Of a stretch of DNA of 64,000 nt, positions 17,966 to 30,437 are shown piece after piece. Positions within the stretch are counted from its first letter, which is position 1, and each line of letters starts with the position of its first letter. Under the pieces are notes generated by a model. The model was not told the origin of the DNA and made no database searches. It saw only the letters and a list, made by a program, of their open reading frames with translations. The position numbers and the translations under genes were made by a program. This stretch comes from Micromonospora sp. NBRC 110009 (GTDB taxonomy: Bacteria; Actinomycetota; Actinomycetes; Mycobacteriales; Micromonosporaceae): the NCBI RefSeq assembly GCF_030518795.1, contig NZ_CP130427.1, positions 5,952,001 to 6,016,000 of the forward strand, written 5' to 3'.

Positions 17966-17991
17966 CGGAACCGCTTCCGCAACCGGTTCCG
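17966..17991. promoter_or_regulatory. inverted repeat upstream of the LacI gene, candidate operator
   Basis: CGGAACCG and CGGTTCCG form an 8-bp inverted repeat across 26 bp, ending 37 nt before the lacI-type start. Its position and dyad symmetry suit autoregulation by the LacI protein. An A/T-rich stretch (about 17884-17925, with TTTTTTAAGG and TTGAAC) just upstream may hold the promoter. Confidence 0.5.
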
Positions 17992-18028
17992 AAACATCCC
18001 CCTCACCCCTGCGACCCGGGAGCGTCAC

Positions 18029-19030
18029 GTGCCGATCACCATCGCCGACGTCGCCACCCGGGCCGGGGTGAGCAAGACGACGGTCTCCCGGGTGCTCAAC
18101 GGCAAGGGCGAGGTGCACGTGCGTACCGCCGACCGGGTCCGCGCGGTGATCAGCGACCTCGGATACGTGCCCAGCGCCCGCGCGGTCGGCCTGGCCCGCG
18201 GGCGCACCCGGGTGGTCGGCATGCTCGTCCCCGCCCTGACCTGGCCCTGGATGGGCGAGGTGCTGCAAGGCGCGGCCGACGTGGTCGAGGCCGAGGGGTA
18301 CGGGATGCTGCTGTTCACCTGCACCCAGGGCGACGAGTCGATGCGACGGTTCGCCTCCCAGGTCTCCGCCAAGTCCTTCGACGGCCTGCTCGTGGTCGAG
18401 CCGGAGGGCACCCTCGACTACATCACCGAACTGCACGAGCAGGGCCTGCCGGTCATCCTCATCGACGACCGCGGGCACCAGCCCGGCTTCCCGTCGGTCC
18501 GGACCACGAACGAGTCCGGCGCCCGGGCCGCCGCGGCGCACCTGCTGGCGCTCGGGCGCAAGCGGCCGCTGGTGGTCACGGGCCTGAGCCGCTTCGGCTG
18601 CACCCGGGAGCGGCTCGCCGGCTTCGCGGGCGGCTACGCCGACGCCGGCGTGCCCATCGAGCCCGCCCTCGTCGTGGAGGGCGACTTCACCTTCGAGTGC
18701 GGGCGGGTCGCGGTGGAACGCCTGCTCGCCGACGGCGTGACGTTCGACGCCGTCTTCGCCCACAACGACCTCTCCGCCGCCGGCGCGCTCCAGGCGCTGC
18801 GCGACGCCGGCCGGCGCGTCCCGGACGACGTGGCGGTGGTCGGCTTCGACGACCTGCCCCTCGCCGGGCACACCCACCCGCCGCTGAGCTCGGTACGCCA
18901 GCCGTTGCGGGAGATGGGGGCGGCCGCCGCCCGCACCCTCATCGCCCACCTTGCCGGCACGCCGCTGCCCGACACCCCGACCGTCATCCCCACCAGCTTC
19001 ACCGTCCGCGCCTCGACCCGCGCCACCTGA
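18029..19030 (+). CDS. LacI-family transcriptional regulator
   Basis: 333 aa repressor. The N-terminal HTH (TIADVATRAGVSKTTVSRV, residues 4-22) and hinge helix (YVPSARAVGLARG) are followed by a periplasmic-binding-protein-like sensor domain (VVGMLVPALTWPWMGEVLQG onward). GTG start at 18029. It precedes a sugar-type operon with an importer and GH1 enzyme, so the likely inducer is an imported oligosaccharide such as a beta-glucobiose. The next gene follows after a hairpin. Confidence 0.92.
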   Translation: MPITIADVATRAGVSKTTVSRVLNGKGEVHVRTADRVRAVISDLGYVPSARAVGLARGRTRVVGMLVPALTWPWMGEVLQGAADVVEAEGYGMLLFTCTQGDESMRRFASQVSAKSFDGLLVVEPEGTLDYITELHEQGLPVILIDDRGHQPGFPSVRTTNESGARAAAAHLLALGRKRPLVVTGLSRFGCTRERLAGFAGGYADAGVPIEPALVVEGDFTFECGRVAVERLLADGVTFDAVFAHNDLSAAGALQALRDAGRRVPDDVAVVGFDDLPLAGHTHPPLSSVRQPLREMGAAAARTLIAHLAGTPLPDTPTVIPTSFTVRASTRAT

Positions 19031-19056
19031 CCCTCCACCGCCGTATCCACCACCCA

Positions 19057-19083
19057 CACCGGCGGGCAGCGCGCCCGCCGGTG
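19057..19083 (+). terminator. hairpin after the LacI gene
   Basis: CACCGGCGGGC and GCCCGCCGGTG form a perfect 11-bp stem with a 5-nt loop, 26 nt after the lacI-type stop. There is no T tract. It could terminate the regulator transcript or insulate it from the binding-protein gene that starts at 19152. Confidence 0.55.
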
Positions 19084-19151
19084 GTAACACCGCACACCCT
19101 CCATCCACCACATCCCGCTCGAGGAATGCGGGACCACTGAGGGAGACCTCC

Positions 19152-20828
<1,677 letters not shown>

Positions 20829-20837
20829 CCCCCGGCC

Positions 20838-20875
20838 CCGCCTCCCCGGTCGGCCGCGGCCGACCGGGGAGGCGG
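20838..20875 (+). terminator. 38-bp perfect inverted repeat after the binding-protein gene
   Basis: The two 18-nt arms (20838-20855 and 20858-20875) are exactly complementary and separated only by GC. It lies 9 nt after the stop of the binding-protein gene and 41 nt before the first ATPase gene. Such an element would limit read-through or protect the 3' end of the binding-protein mRNA, making that protein more abundant than the membrane subunits. Confidence 0.75.
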
Positions 20876-20916
20876 AACCCACTTCATGACACGGCAACCC
20901 CAGACAGGAACTCGGC

Positions 20917-22076
20917 ATGACGTTGAGCGAGAGCGCGGCGGCGCCGGGCGACGAGGTGGTGCTGGAGGCGGTCGGCCTGACCAAGCACTTCCCCGTCCGC
21001 AGACGGCTGCGTGACCTCTTCTCCCGGACGCCGGCAATCGTGCACGCCGTCGACGACGTATCGTTCGCGCTGCGTCGCGGCCAGGTGACCGCGCTGGTCG
21101 GGGAATCCGGCTCCGGCAAGTCCACGGTGGCCCGTCTGCTGGCCCAGATCTACCCCCGCACCGCCGGCGACATCCGCCTGCACGGCAGGTCGACCAGGGT
21201 GCACGGCGGCCGGGCGTTCCGCGCGTACGTGCGGCGGATCCAGCTGATCCTCCAGGACCCGTTCGCGTCCTTGAACCCGGTGCACACGGTGCGCTACCAC
21301 CTCACCCGATCGCTGCGGATCCACGGGAACGCGGGGCGGACCGCCGAGGACCTGGACCGGGCCCTCGCCGATCTGCTCACCCGGGTCCGCCTCACCCCGC
21401 CCGAGCGCTTCCTCGACGTGTTCCCGCACGAGCTCTCCGGCGGCCAGCGGCAGCGCGTCGCCATCGCCCGGGCGCTCGGCGCCGACCCGGAGGTGCTCCT
21501 CGCCGACGAGCCGGTCTCCATGCTCGACGTCTCGATCCGCCTCGGCGTGCTCAACCTGCTCCAGGACCTCAAGGACCGGCTCAACCTCGCCATCCTCTAC
21601 ATCACCCACGACATCGCCTCGGCCCGCTACTTCGCCGACGAGACGATCGTCATGTACGCCGGCCGCATGGTCGAGGGCGGCGACAGCGAGATCGTCACCC
21701 AGCACCCGGCCCACCCGTACACCCGGCTGCTCATCGAGTCGGCACCGGACCCCGACCGCATCACCGGCGACGGTGGCGCCGGCGAGACCGCCGGGCAGGA
21801 CCGTGGTCACGGCGAGCCGCCGAGCCTGATCAGCCCGCCCACGGGCTGCCGGTTCCACCCGCGGTGCCCGGACGCCATGCCGCGCTGCACCACGGACCTG
21901 CCGCCCCGGCTGACCATCGGTGACCGGCCCGGCCACTGGGCGGCGTGCTGGCTCTACGACCCGGCCACCGTCGCCGCCGACGCCCCCGGCTCCGCCGCTC
22001 CCGACGCCGACCCGACCGAACCGCCACCGCCGGCGCTGGTCGAGCCGGACGGCACCGCGACCCTGGGTGAGGCACG

Positions 22077-22080
<4 letters not shown>
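20917..22080 (+). CDS. Opp/Dpp-type ABC transporter ATPase (DppF-like)
   Basis: ATPase (387 aa). Walker A GESGSGKST (62-70), signature LSGGQRQR (173-180), Walker B LLADEP (194-199), and D-loop SMLDVS. The C-terminal oligo_HPY-type extension contains GCRFHPRCPDAMPRCTTD, a Cys cluster usual in this family. An extra 40-residue Pro/Ala-rich tail (DAPGSAAPDADPTEPPPPAL) is not typical. Its stop overlaps the first permease gene (ATGA). Confidence 0.93.
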
Positions 22081-23054
<974 letters not shown>

Positions 23055-23057
23055 GCG

Positions 23058-24103
23058 ATGACAATCTCACCGTCGAGCATCGAGCAGGTCATCCCCGGCC
23101 AGGGGGCGATGGCCCAGCCGTCGGCCGCGCCGGGCCGGGCGAAGCGGCGCCGGTTCCGGTTCGTGGCCAACGCCAAGGCCGCGACCGGCCTGGTCATCCT
23201 GGCCGTCTACGTCCTCTTCGCGGTCATCGGGCCGTGGGTCGCCCCGTACGATCCGGACGCCCGCAGCGGCGACGTCCTCCAGGCGCCCTCGGCGCAGCAC
23301 TGGTTCGGCACCACCCACCTCGGTCAGGACATCTTCAGCCAGATCCTGGTCGGCGCCCGCAGCGTCATGGTCGTGGGCCTGACCGCCGGGGTGCTGGCGA
23401 CGATCCTGTCCATCCTCATCGGCGTGACGGCCGGCTACCTCGGTGGGGCGGCCGACGAAGGGCTGTCGGCCCTGTCCAACGTGTTCCTGGTCATCCCCGC
23501 GCTGCCGCTGATCATCATCGTGACGTCGATCGTCGAGCAGGCCAGCGACACGCTGGTCGCGCTCATCATCGGGCTCACGTCCTGGGCGTGGGGCGCACGC
23601 GTGCTGCGCGCGCAGACGCTGTCGCTGCGCCGCCGCGACTACGTCGAGGCGGCCCGGGCCACCGGCGAGCGGACCGGGCGCATCATCCTGTTCGAGATCC
23701 TGCCCAACCTCACGGCGATCATCGCGTCCGGCTTCGTCGGCACCGTCATCTTCGCCGTCATGTCGGAGATCACCCTGGCCTTCATCGGCATCTCGTCGAT
23801 CTCGTCGTGGAACTGGGGCACCATCCTGTTCTGGGCGCAGGGCCAGCAGGCCCTCGCGCAGGGTGCCTGGTGGTGGTTCGTCCCCGCCGGGCTGGCCATC
23901 GCCCTGCTGGGCACCGCCCTCGCGCTGATCAACTTCGGCATCGACGAGTTCGTCAGCCCCCGGCTGCGCAGCGGTGGCCGGGCCCGGATCCGCACCGCAG
24001 ACGGGCGCAGCGTGCGGATGCGGGTGGGCTTCACCCCCGTTCTGGCGCCGTCCGCGGCCGTGCCGGCACCGCGGCACGCCGCGAGTCGAGAGGAAGTCAC
24101 GCG

Positions 24104-24107
<4 letters not shown>
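23058..24107 (+). CDS. Opp/Dpp-type ABC transporter permease (DppC-like)
   Basis: Second permease (349 aa). The N-terminal OppC_N helix (KAATGLVILAVYVLFAVIGP) and WVAPYDPDARSGDVLQAPSAQHWFGTTHLGQDIFS are diagnostic, and the EAA loop reads EAARATGERTGRIILFEILPN. The C-terminal tail of about 45 residues is basic and longer than usual. Four-base overlap with the next gene. Confidence 0.93.
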
Positions 24108-25102
<995 letters not shown>

Positions 25103-25149
25103 GCCTCACCCTCCGTCCGATCGAACGACCCGCTACCGCGAGGAGAACC

Positions 25150-26613
25150 ATGGACACCGACCTCACCCGCCCGACCACCGACGGCTCCAGGTCGCCGCGC
25201 GGCGTCAGACGCGCCGAGCTGGAGTCGTCGCACGGGCAGGCCGACCCGATCGACACGCTCCCGCCGGCCTTCCGGTGGGGGGTGGCGACCTCGTCGTACC
25301 AGATCGAGGGCGCGGTGGCCGAGGACGGCCGGACGCCGTCGATCTGGGACACCTTCTGCCGCGTGCCGGGCGCCGTTGCCAACGGCGACCACGGCGACGT
25401 GGCCTGCGACCATTACCACCGGATGCCGCAGGACGTCGCGCTCATCGCGGACCTGGGCCTGGACACCTACCGGTTCTCCGTGGCGTGGCCGCGGGTGCAG
25501 CCGGGCGGGCGCGGGCCGGCGAACCCGGCCGGGCTGGCCTTCTACGACCGCCTGGTGGACGAGCTGCTGGGCCGCGGGATCGACCCGTGGGTGACGCTCT
25601 ACCACTGGGACCTGCCGCAGGAGCTGGAGGACGCCGGCGGCTGGCCGAACCGGGACACCGCCTACCGGTTCGCCGACTACGCCGAGCTGGTCTTCGCGGC
25701 CCTCGGCGACCGGGTGAAGACCTGGACCACGCTGAACGAGCCGTGGTGCTCGGCGATGCTCGGATACGCGTACGGCAACCACGCCCCGGGACGGCGGAAC
25801 CTCGCTGACGGGATCGCCGCCGCGCACCACCTGCTGCTCGGCCACGGGCTGGCGGTGCAGCGGCTGCGCGCCGCGGCGGCCACCCCGATCGAGCTGGGCC
25901 TCACCGTCAACCTGTCCACCGCCGACCCGGCCAGCGACAGCGCGGCCGACCGGGACGCCGCCCGGGCCGCCGACGGGCTGGGCAACCGGCTCTACCTGGA
26001 CCCGGTGTTCCGGGGCGCCTACCCGGAGGACGTGGTGGCCGACCTGGCCGCCGAGGGGGTGCGCATCCCGGTGGAGGAGGGCGACCTGGAGGTCATCTCG
26101 TCCCCGATCGACGTGCTCGGGGTGAACTTCTACTTCGGGCAGGTCCATTCCGGCACGGACGAGCAGGGCCGGGAGCGGGACGACGACGACCGGCCGGTGC
26201 GCCGGGTCATCCGCCGCGACCTGCCGCGCACCGCGATGGACTGGGAGATCGTCCCGGACTCCTTCACCGAGCTGCTGGTCCGGCTGCACCGGGACTACCC
26301 GGGCGTGCCGCTGGTGATCACCGAGAACGGGGCGGCGTTCGACGACAAGCCGGACGCCGACGGGTTCGTGGCCGACGACGACCGGGTGGCGTACCTGACC
26401 GAGCACCTGCGGGCGGTGGCCCGGGCCCGGCAGGCCGGCGCGGACGTGCGCGGCTACTTCGCCTGGTCGCTGCTGGACAACTTCGAGTGGGCGTACGGCT
26501 ACGACAAGCGGTTCGGCATCGTGCGGGTGGACTACGACACCCAGCGGCGCACGCCGAAGCGCAGCGCGCACTGGTACCGCGACACCATCCGGCGGGTGCG
26601 CGGGGAGCGCTGA
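25150..26613 (+). CDS. GH1 beta-glucosidase
   Basis: Cytosolic glycosidase (487 aa) splitting beta-glucosides. The N-terminal GH1 signature FRWGVATSSYQIEGA starts at about residue 41; the acid/base is Glu197 (TLNEPW) and the nucleophile Glu392 (ITENG). No signal peptide, so it works on imported sugars. The first 38 residues are an unusual polar extension. AGGAG lies 4 nt before the ATG. As last gene of the importer operon, it indicates that the cargo is a beta-linked oligosaccharide such as cellobiose, gentiobiose or laminaribiose. Confidence 0.94.
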   Translation: MDTDLTRPTTDGSRSPRGVRRAELESSHGQADPIDTLPPAFRWGVATSSYQIEGAVAEDGRTPSIWDTFCRVPGAVANGDHGDVACDHYHRMPQDVALIADLGLDTYRFSVAWPRVQPGGRGPANPAGLAFYDRLVDELLGRGIDPWVTLYHWDLPQELEDAGGWPNRDTAYRFADYAELVFAALGDRVKTWTTLNEPWCSAMLGYAYGNHAPGRRNLADGIAAAHHLLLGHGLAVQRLRAAAATPIELGLTVNLSTADPASDSAADRDAARAADGLGNRLYLDPVFRGAYPEDVVADLAAEGVRIPVEEGDLEVISSPIDVLGVNFYFGQVHSGTDEQGRERDDDDRPVRRVIRRDLPRTAMDWEIVPDSFTELLVRLHRDYPGVPLVITENGAAFDDKPDADGFVADDDRVAYLTEHLRAVARARQAGADVRGYFAWSLLDNFEWAYGYDKRFGIVRVDYDTQRRTPKRSAHWYRDTIRRVRGER

Positions 26614-26623
26614 CCGGACCGCT

Positions 26624-26662
26624 CGGGGCAACCGCGCCGGAACGTTCCGGGCGGTTGCCCCG
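26624..26662 (+). terminator. long hairpin terminator after the GH1 gene
   Basis: CGGGGCAACCGC (26624-26635) pairs exactly with GCGGTTGCCCCG (26651-26662). The 15-nt interval contains a further CGGAACGTTCCG dyad, so the stem can extend almost to the tip. It starts 11 nt after the GH1 stop and closes the importer operon. No T tract follows, which is common in actinomycetes. Confidence 0.75.
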
Positions 26663-26701
26663 ACCTGTCCATATACGCAGGTGACGAGGGATTTTCGCCA
26701 C

Positions 26702-26731
26702 TTGACACAAGCATGCTTCCATGCCTTGACG
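26702..26731 (+). promoter_or_regulatory. candidate promoter/operator upstream of GH30
   Basis: TTGACA (26702-26707) resembles a -35 box and is followed by the palindrome AAGCATGCTT (26709-26718) and a second TTGACG (26726-26731). The dyad would overlap the spacer, as expected for a repressor site. I find no clear -10 at the right distance, so the promoter assignment is weak. Confidence 0.35.
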
Positions 26732-26793
26732 GAAGAGGGTGTGAGGCGTTCTCTCCTTCGCGGATGTCGAGATAGCTCCGAAGGGAGGCATCC

Positions 26794-28689
26794 GTGTCCT
26801 CCACCCGATCCCCCACCACCGCCCGCCGCGCCGGCCGCGCGGCACTGGCGCTCTGCCTGTCGGCCGGCGCCCTCGCCCTGTCCCCACCGTCGGCCGCGCA
26901 TGCTGCCGGCGAGACCGTCAACGTCTGGTTCACCACCACCTCCGACAGCGGCGGGCGGACGGTCACCCGCGGCCTGCAACCGCAGAACCCGCTCAGCTTC
27001 GCCGCCAGCAGCCCCGCCGCCACGTACACCATCACCGTCGACGAGAACGCCAGCTACCAGCCATTCGAGGGTGGCGGCGCGTCGATCACCGACACCACCG
27101 CGTACCTGCTGCGCGGCGGGCCGGTCACCGCCGCCGCCCGGGACGACGTGATGCGCAAGCTGTTCAGCCCCACCGACGGCATCGGCCTGTCGTTCGTGCG
27201 CAACCCGGTCGGCGCCTCCGACCTGTCCCGCCCCGGCATGATCTCCCTCGACGACACCTGCTGCGATCTGAGCGACTTCGGCATCAACGGCTACAACACC
27301 GACGTGGAGCTGCTCACCGCACAGGCCAAGCAGCTCAACCCGGCGCTGCGAGTGAAGGTGGTGCCGTGGAGCGCGCCCGGCTGGATGAAGACCAACGGCC
27401 GGATGGACCAGATGGGCTCGCTCAGGTCGCAGTACTACGCCACCTACGCCCAGTACCTCGTCAAGACCATTCAGGCGTACGAGGCCCGCGGCGTGCCGGT
27501 CGACTACGTCTCGGTGCAGAACGAACCGAACTGCTGCCAGGCGAGCAACCCCACCGCGATGAACTACCCGGGCATGGCCTGGACCTCCGCCAACCTGGTG
27601 AACCTGACCAGGAACTTCGTCTACCCGGCGTTCCGCACCGCCGGCATCCCCAGCAAGGTGATGGTGCACGACTTCAACTACGGCGACTACGGCAACTTCG
27701 GCGCCGTGCTGCTCGCCGACAGCGGCGTCCGCACCGACCCGCTCTTCGGCGGCATCGCCTGGCACGGCTACTTCGGCAGCCCCACCGTGGGCACCCAGGT
27801 CCACAACCAATACCCGACCGTGCCGCAGTTCAGCACCGAGCACTCCGGCGGCACCTGGATCGCCAACCAGCACAACGAGGACATGGCCGACATAGTGAAC
27901 TACGCCCGCAACTGGAGCCGGAGCCTGGTCAGGTGGAGCCTCGCGCTCAACCAGAACCACGGCCCGCACAACGGCGGCTGCGGCACCTGCACCGGGCTCA
28001 TCACCGTCCATGAGGGAGACTCGCGCAGCGGCCAGGTCGACTACACGATCGAGTACTACACCACCGGGCACCTGACGAAGTTCGTCCAGCCCGGTGCGTT
28101 CCGGATCGACTCCACCGCCAACAGCACCGTGCAGAACGTCGCGTACCGCAACCCGGACGGTTCGAAGGCGCTCATCGCGCACAACGGCGGCACGTCGTCG
28201 CGGTCGGTGAAGGTGGTGTGGGGCGGGCAGTCGTTCACCTACACCCTGCCGGCCCGAACGACCGCGACCTTCACCTGGTCCGGCTCCCAGTCGGGTGGCG
28301 GCGCGCCGAGCGGGTGGATCACCGGCATCGGCGGCAAGTGCCTCGACGTCACGAACAGCGCCACCTCCGACGGCACGCCGATCCAGATCTGGACCTGTCA
28401 CGGCGGCTCGAACCAGCAGTGGACCCGGGCTACCGACGGGACGCTCCGGTCGCTGGGCAAGTGCCTCGACGTCTCCGGCGGTGGGACCGCCAACGGCACG
28501 AGGGTGCAGCTATGGACGTGCAACGGCACCGGCGCACAGCAGTGGGTGTGGACGGCCGCACGGGACCTGGTGAACCCGCAGGCGAACAAGTGCCTGGACG
28601 CCACCGGCAACACCTCCGCCGACGGCACGAAGGTGCAGCTCTGGAGCTGCACGGGCGGCGCCAACCAGAAGTGGACGCTCCCGTCCTGA
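26794..28689 (+). CDS. secreted GH30 glycoside hydrolase with C-terminal ricin-type (CBM13) domain
   Basis: Exported enzyme (631 aa). Signal peptide 1-37 (cut after AHA). The GH30 (beta/alpha)8 domain with its beta-sandwich runs about 60-495; FEGGGASITDTTAYLL is the family N-terminus, the acid/base is about Glu245 (VQNEP) and the nucleophile about Glu349 (FSTEHSGG). A ricin B-lectin/CBM13 domain (about 505-631) shows three QxW repeats (QQW, QQW, QKW). Close families include endo-beta-1,6-glucanases and glucosylceramidases. GTG start with AGGGAGG upstream. Confidence 0.92.
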   Translation: MSSTRSPTTARRAGRAALALCLSAGALALSPPSAAHAAGETVNVWFTTTSDSGGRTVTRGLQPQNPLSFAASSPAATYTITVDENASYQPFEGGGASITDTTAYLLRGGPVTAAARDDVMRKLFSPTDGIGLSFVRNPVGASDLSRPGMISLDDTCCDLSDFGINGYNTDVELLTAQAKQLNPALRVKVVPWSAPGWMKTNGRMDQMGSLRSQYYATYAQYLVKTIQAYEARGVPVDYVSVQNEPNCCQASNPTAMNYPGMAWTSANLVNLTRNFVYPAFRTAGIPSKVMVHDFNYGDYGNFGAVLLADSGVRTDPLFGGIAWHGYFGSPTVGTQVHNQYPTVPQFSTEHSGGTWIANQHNEDMADIVNYARNWSRSLVRWSLALNQNHGPHNGGCGTCTGLITVHEGDSRSGQVDYTIEYYTTGHLTKFVQPGAFRIDSTANSTVQNVAYRNPDGSKALIAHNGGTSSRSVKVVWGGQSFTYTLPARTTATFTWSGSQSGGGAPSGWITGIGGKCLDVTNSATSDGTPIQIWTCHGGSNQQWTRATDGTLRSLGKCLDVSGGGTANGTRVQLWTCNGTGAQQWVWTAARDLVNPQANKCLDATGNTSADGTKVQLWSCTGGANQKWTLPS

Positions 28690-28696
28690 GCCGGGG

Positions 28697-28728
28697 CCGG
28701 GCCGGCGGCGCTCCCGCCGCCGGCCCGG
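28697..28728. terminator. bidirectional hairpin between GH30 and ROK genes
   Basis: GGGCCGGCGGCG (28699-28710) and CGCCGCCGGCCC (28715-28726) form a perfect 12-bp stem with loop CTCC; two more G-C pairs extend it on each side. It fills the 43-nt gap between the convergent GH30 and ROK genes. Confidence 0.75.
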
Positions 28729-28732
28729 TGGC

Positions 28733-29992
28733 TCAGCGGGCGCGCGAGCGGGGCCGGGCCGGACGCGCGGGCGCCGGCACCAGCCGGGCGGCGGGTTCGC
28801 GCGGGACGCCGCCGTCGCGCAGCAGCCGGGCCATCGGCAGGGTGGCCGCGCCCATCGCGACCGCGTCCGGTCCGAGCCGGCACAGCTCGATCGAGGTCTG
28901 GGCGTACGGCTGGCGCAGCGCGTGCCGCGCCGTCGCCTCCCGGATCTGCGGCAGGTAGCGCTCGCCCAGGGCCAGCCCGGCCCAGCCGCCCAGCACCACC
29001 CGCTCCGGGTTGAAGAGGTTCACCAGGTTCGCCACCCCGGCGCCGAGGTAGCCGACGGTCTCGTCGAGCACCTTCGCGGCCGTCCGGCCGGAGGAGCGGA
29101 GCAGTTCGCCGAAGGCGCTCTCCTCGTCGCCACCGGGCGCGGGCCGGCCCCGGTTGGCCAGGCGGAACCGGTCGAGCACCCCCTCCGCCCCGACGTACGC
29201 CTCCAGGCAGCCGAGGTTGCCGCAGCGGCAGCGGCGGCCGCCGTACACGATGGTGGTGTGCCCCCACTCGCCGGCGCTGCTGTGCGCGCCGCGGTAGCCG
29301 ACGCCGTCGGCGACCACGCAGGCGCCGACACCGGAGCCGACCAGGGCGACGACGGCGTGCCGGACGCCGCGGCCGGCGCCGAACCACATCTCGGCCTGGC
29401 CGAGGGTCTTCGCGCCGTTGTCGATGTGCACCGGGATGTCGGTGCCGGCGCGCAGCATCGCGCCGAGCGGCACCCCGTCCCAACCGAGGGTCTGCGCGTG
29501 CACCACCGCGTCGGCGGTGCGCTCGACGGTCCCGGCGACCGCGACGCCGAAGCCGAGCACCGCGGCGGGGTCGACGCCGGCCTGGTCGAGCACCGCGTCG
29601 AGGCCGTCCAGCAGGTGGCGGGCCACGTCCTGCGGGTCGGGCTCGGCGCCGGCGATCGGGTACTCGGCCTTGGCCAGGGCGGTCATCGCCAGGTCGAAGA
29701 GTTCGACCTGGACCCGGGTCTCGCCGACGTCGGCGCCGACCAGGTAGCCGTAGCCGGGGGCGACGCGCAGCAGCACCCGCGGGCGGCCGCCGTCGGACTC
29801 GACCGAGCCGGCCTCCTCGACCAGGCCCTCGGCGATCATCTCGCCGACCAGGTTGCTCACGCTGGCCAGGCTCAGCGCGGTGGTCTGCCCCAGCTCGTGA
29901 CGGCTGAGCGGGCCGTCCAGCCAGATCCGGGTGAGCAGCACCGATCGGTTGGCCCGGCGCATGTCCCGCACGGTGGTGCGTCTGGCGTCCAC
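28733..29992 (-). CDS. ROK-family transcriptional regulator
   Basis: 419 aa NagC/Mlc/XylR-like protein. An N-terminal winged helix (about 14-75: GPLSRHELGQTTALSLASVS) precedes a sugar-kinase-like ROK domain beginning YLVGADVGETRVQVELFDL. The structural zinc motif is intact (CRCGNLGCLE), supporting a regulator rather than a pseudogene. A ~20-residue basic Pro/Ala/Arg tail follows. Flanked by GH30 and GH18 genes and divergent from the chitinase, it probably responds to a sugar released from glucan or chitin. Confidence 0.92.
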   Translation of the reverse strand: MDARRTTVRDMRRANRSVLLTRIWLDGPLSRHELGQTTALSLASVSNLVGEMIAEGLVEEAGSVESDGGRPRVLLRVAPGYGYLVGADVGETRVQVELFDLAMTALAKAEYPIAGAEPDPQDVARHLLDGLDAVLDQAGVDPAAVLGFGVAVAGTVERTADAVVHAQTLGWDGVPLGAMLRAGTDIPVHIDNGAKTLGQAEMWFGAGRGVRHAVVALVGSGVGACVVADGVGYRGAHSSAGEWGHTTIVYGGRRCRCGNLGCLEAYVGAEGVLDRFRLANRGRPAPGGDEESAFGELLRSSGRTAAKVLDETVGYLGAGVANLVNLFNPERVVLGGWAGLALGERYLPQIREATARHALRQPYAQTSIELCRLGPDAVAMGAATLPMARLLRDGGVPREPAARLVPAPARPARPRSRAR

Positions 29993-30079
29993 GTCCGCCC
30001 GCCTTTCCCTGTCACCACCCGCGGCGACTCACCCGGGATGCGTCACCCCAGATTAATGCGGTGAACGAAGCAGCGAAAA

Positions 30080-30392
30080 ATGACCGGAACGAACCGGACG
30101 GCCGGGGACGACCCGTACCTCCACTGGCTGATGGTGGTCGGCGTGGTGGGGGTCGCCGCGGGCTTCAGCCGGGTCATCGAGCATTCCCCCTCTCCCACGT
30201 GGTCGGGGTCCTCGCCGCCGCCCTCGTGCCGGCGGCACCGCACCTGCCGAACCTGGTCCTGAGCCTGGCCGCCCCCTCGTCCTGCTGGGCGTCGAGGCCG
30301 CCGAGTTCGTGCGGCGGCAGCGTGCGGGCGCCGTGCCGGTCACCCCCGGGACGCGCGCGCCGGCCGGCTCGAGGGGACGTATTTACATTTAA
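30080..30392 (+). pseudogene. small membrane-protein gene interrupted by two 1-nt gaps
   Basis: Coding-like sequence moves through three frames. Frame one opens at ATG 30080 (MTGTNRTAGDDPYLHWLMVV), continues after about 30184-30188 in a second frame (LSHVVGVLAAALVPAAPHLP) and after about 30271-30275 in a third (LVLLGVEAAEFVRRQRAG), ending at TAA 30390-30392. Adding one C to each of two five-C runs gives a continuous 104-residue protein with two or three hydrophobic segments and consistently G/C third positions. It is either a recent pseudogene or a pair of homopolymer sequencing errors. I do not recognise the family. Confidence 0.6.
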
Positions 30393-30437
30393 CAAAGTTT
30401 ACTGATAACCTCCGCCGCATCGATGAGGAGGCATGTC
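30376..30437 (+). promoter_or_regulatory. A/T-rich promoter region of the chitinase gene
   Basis: ATTTACATTTAACAAAGTTT (30381-30400) followed by ACTGATAA is strikingly A/T-rich for this genome and contains the imperfect dyad TTAAC-AAA-GTTTA. GAGGAGG (about 30425-30431) is a strong ribosome-binding site for ATG 30438. The A/T block is a plausible promoter with a regulator site; a ROK protein encoded next door is the obvious candidate to bind it. Confidence 0.5.
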
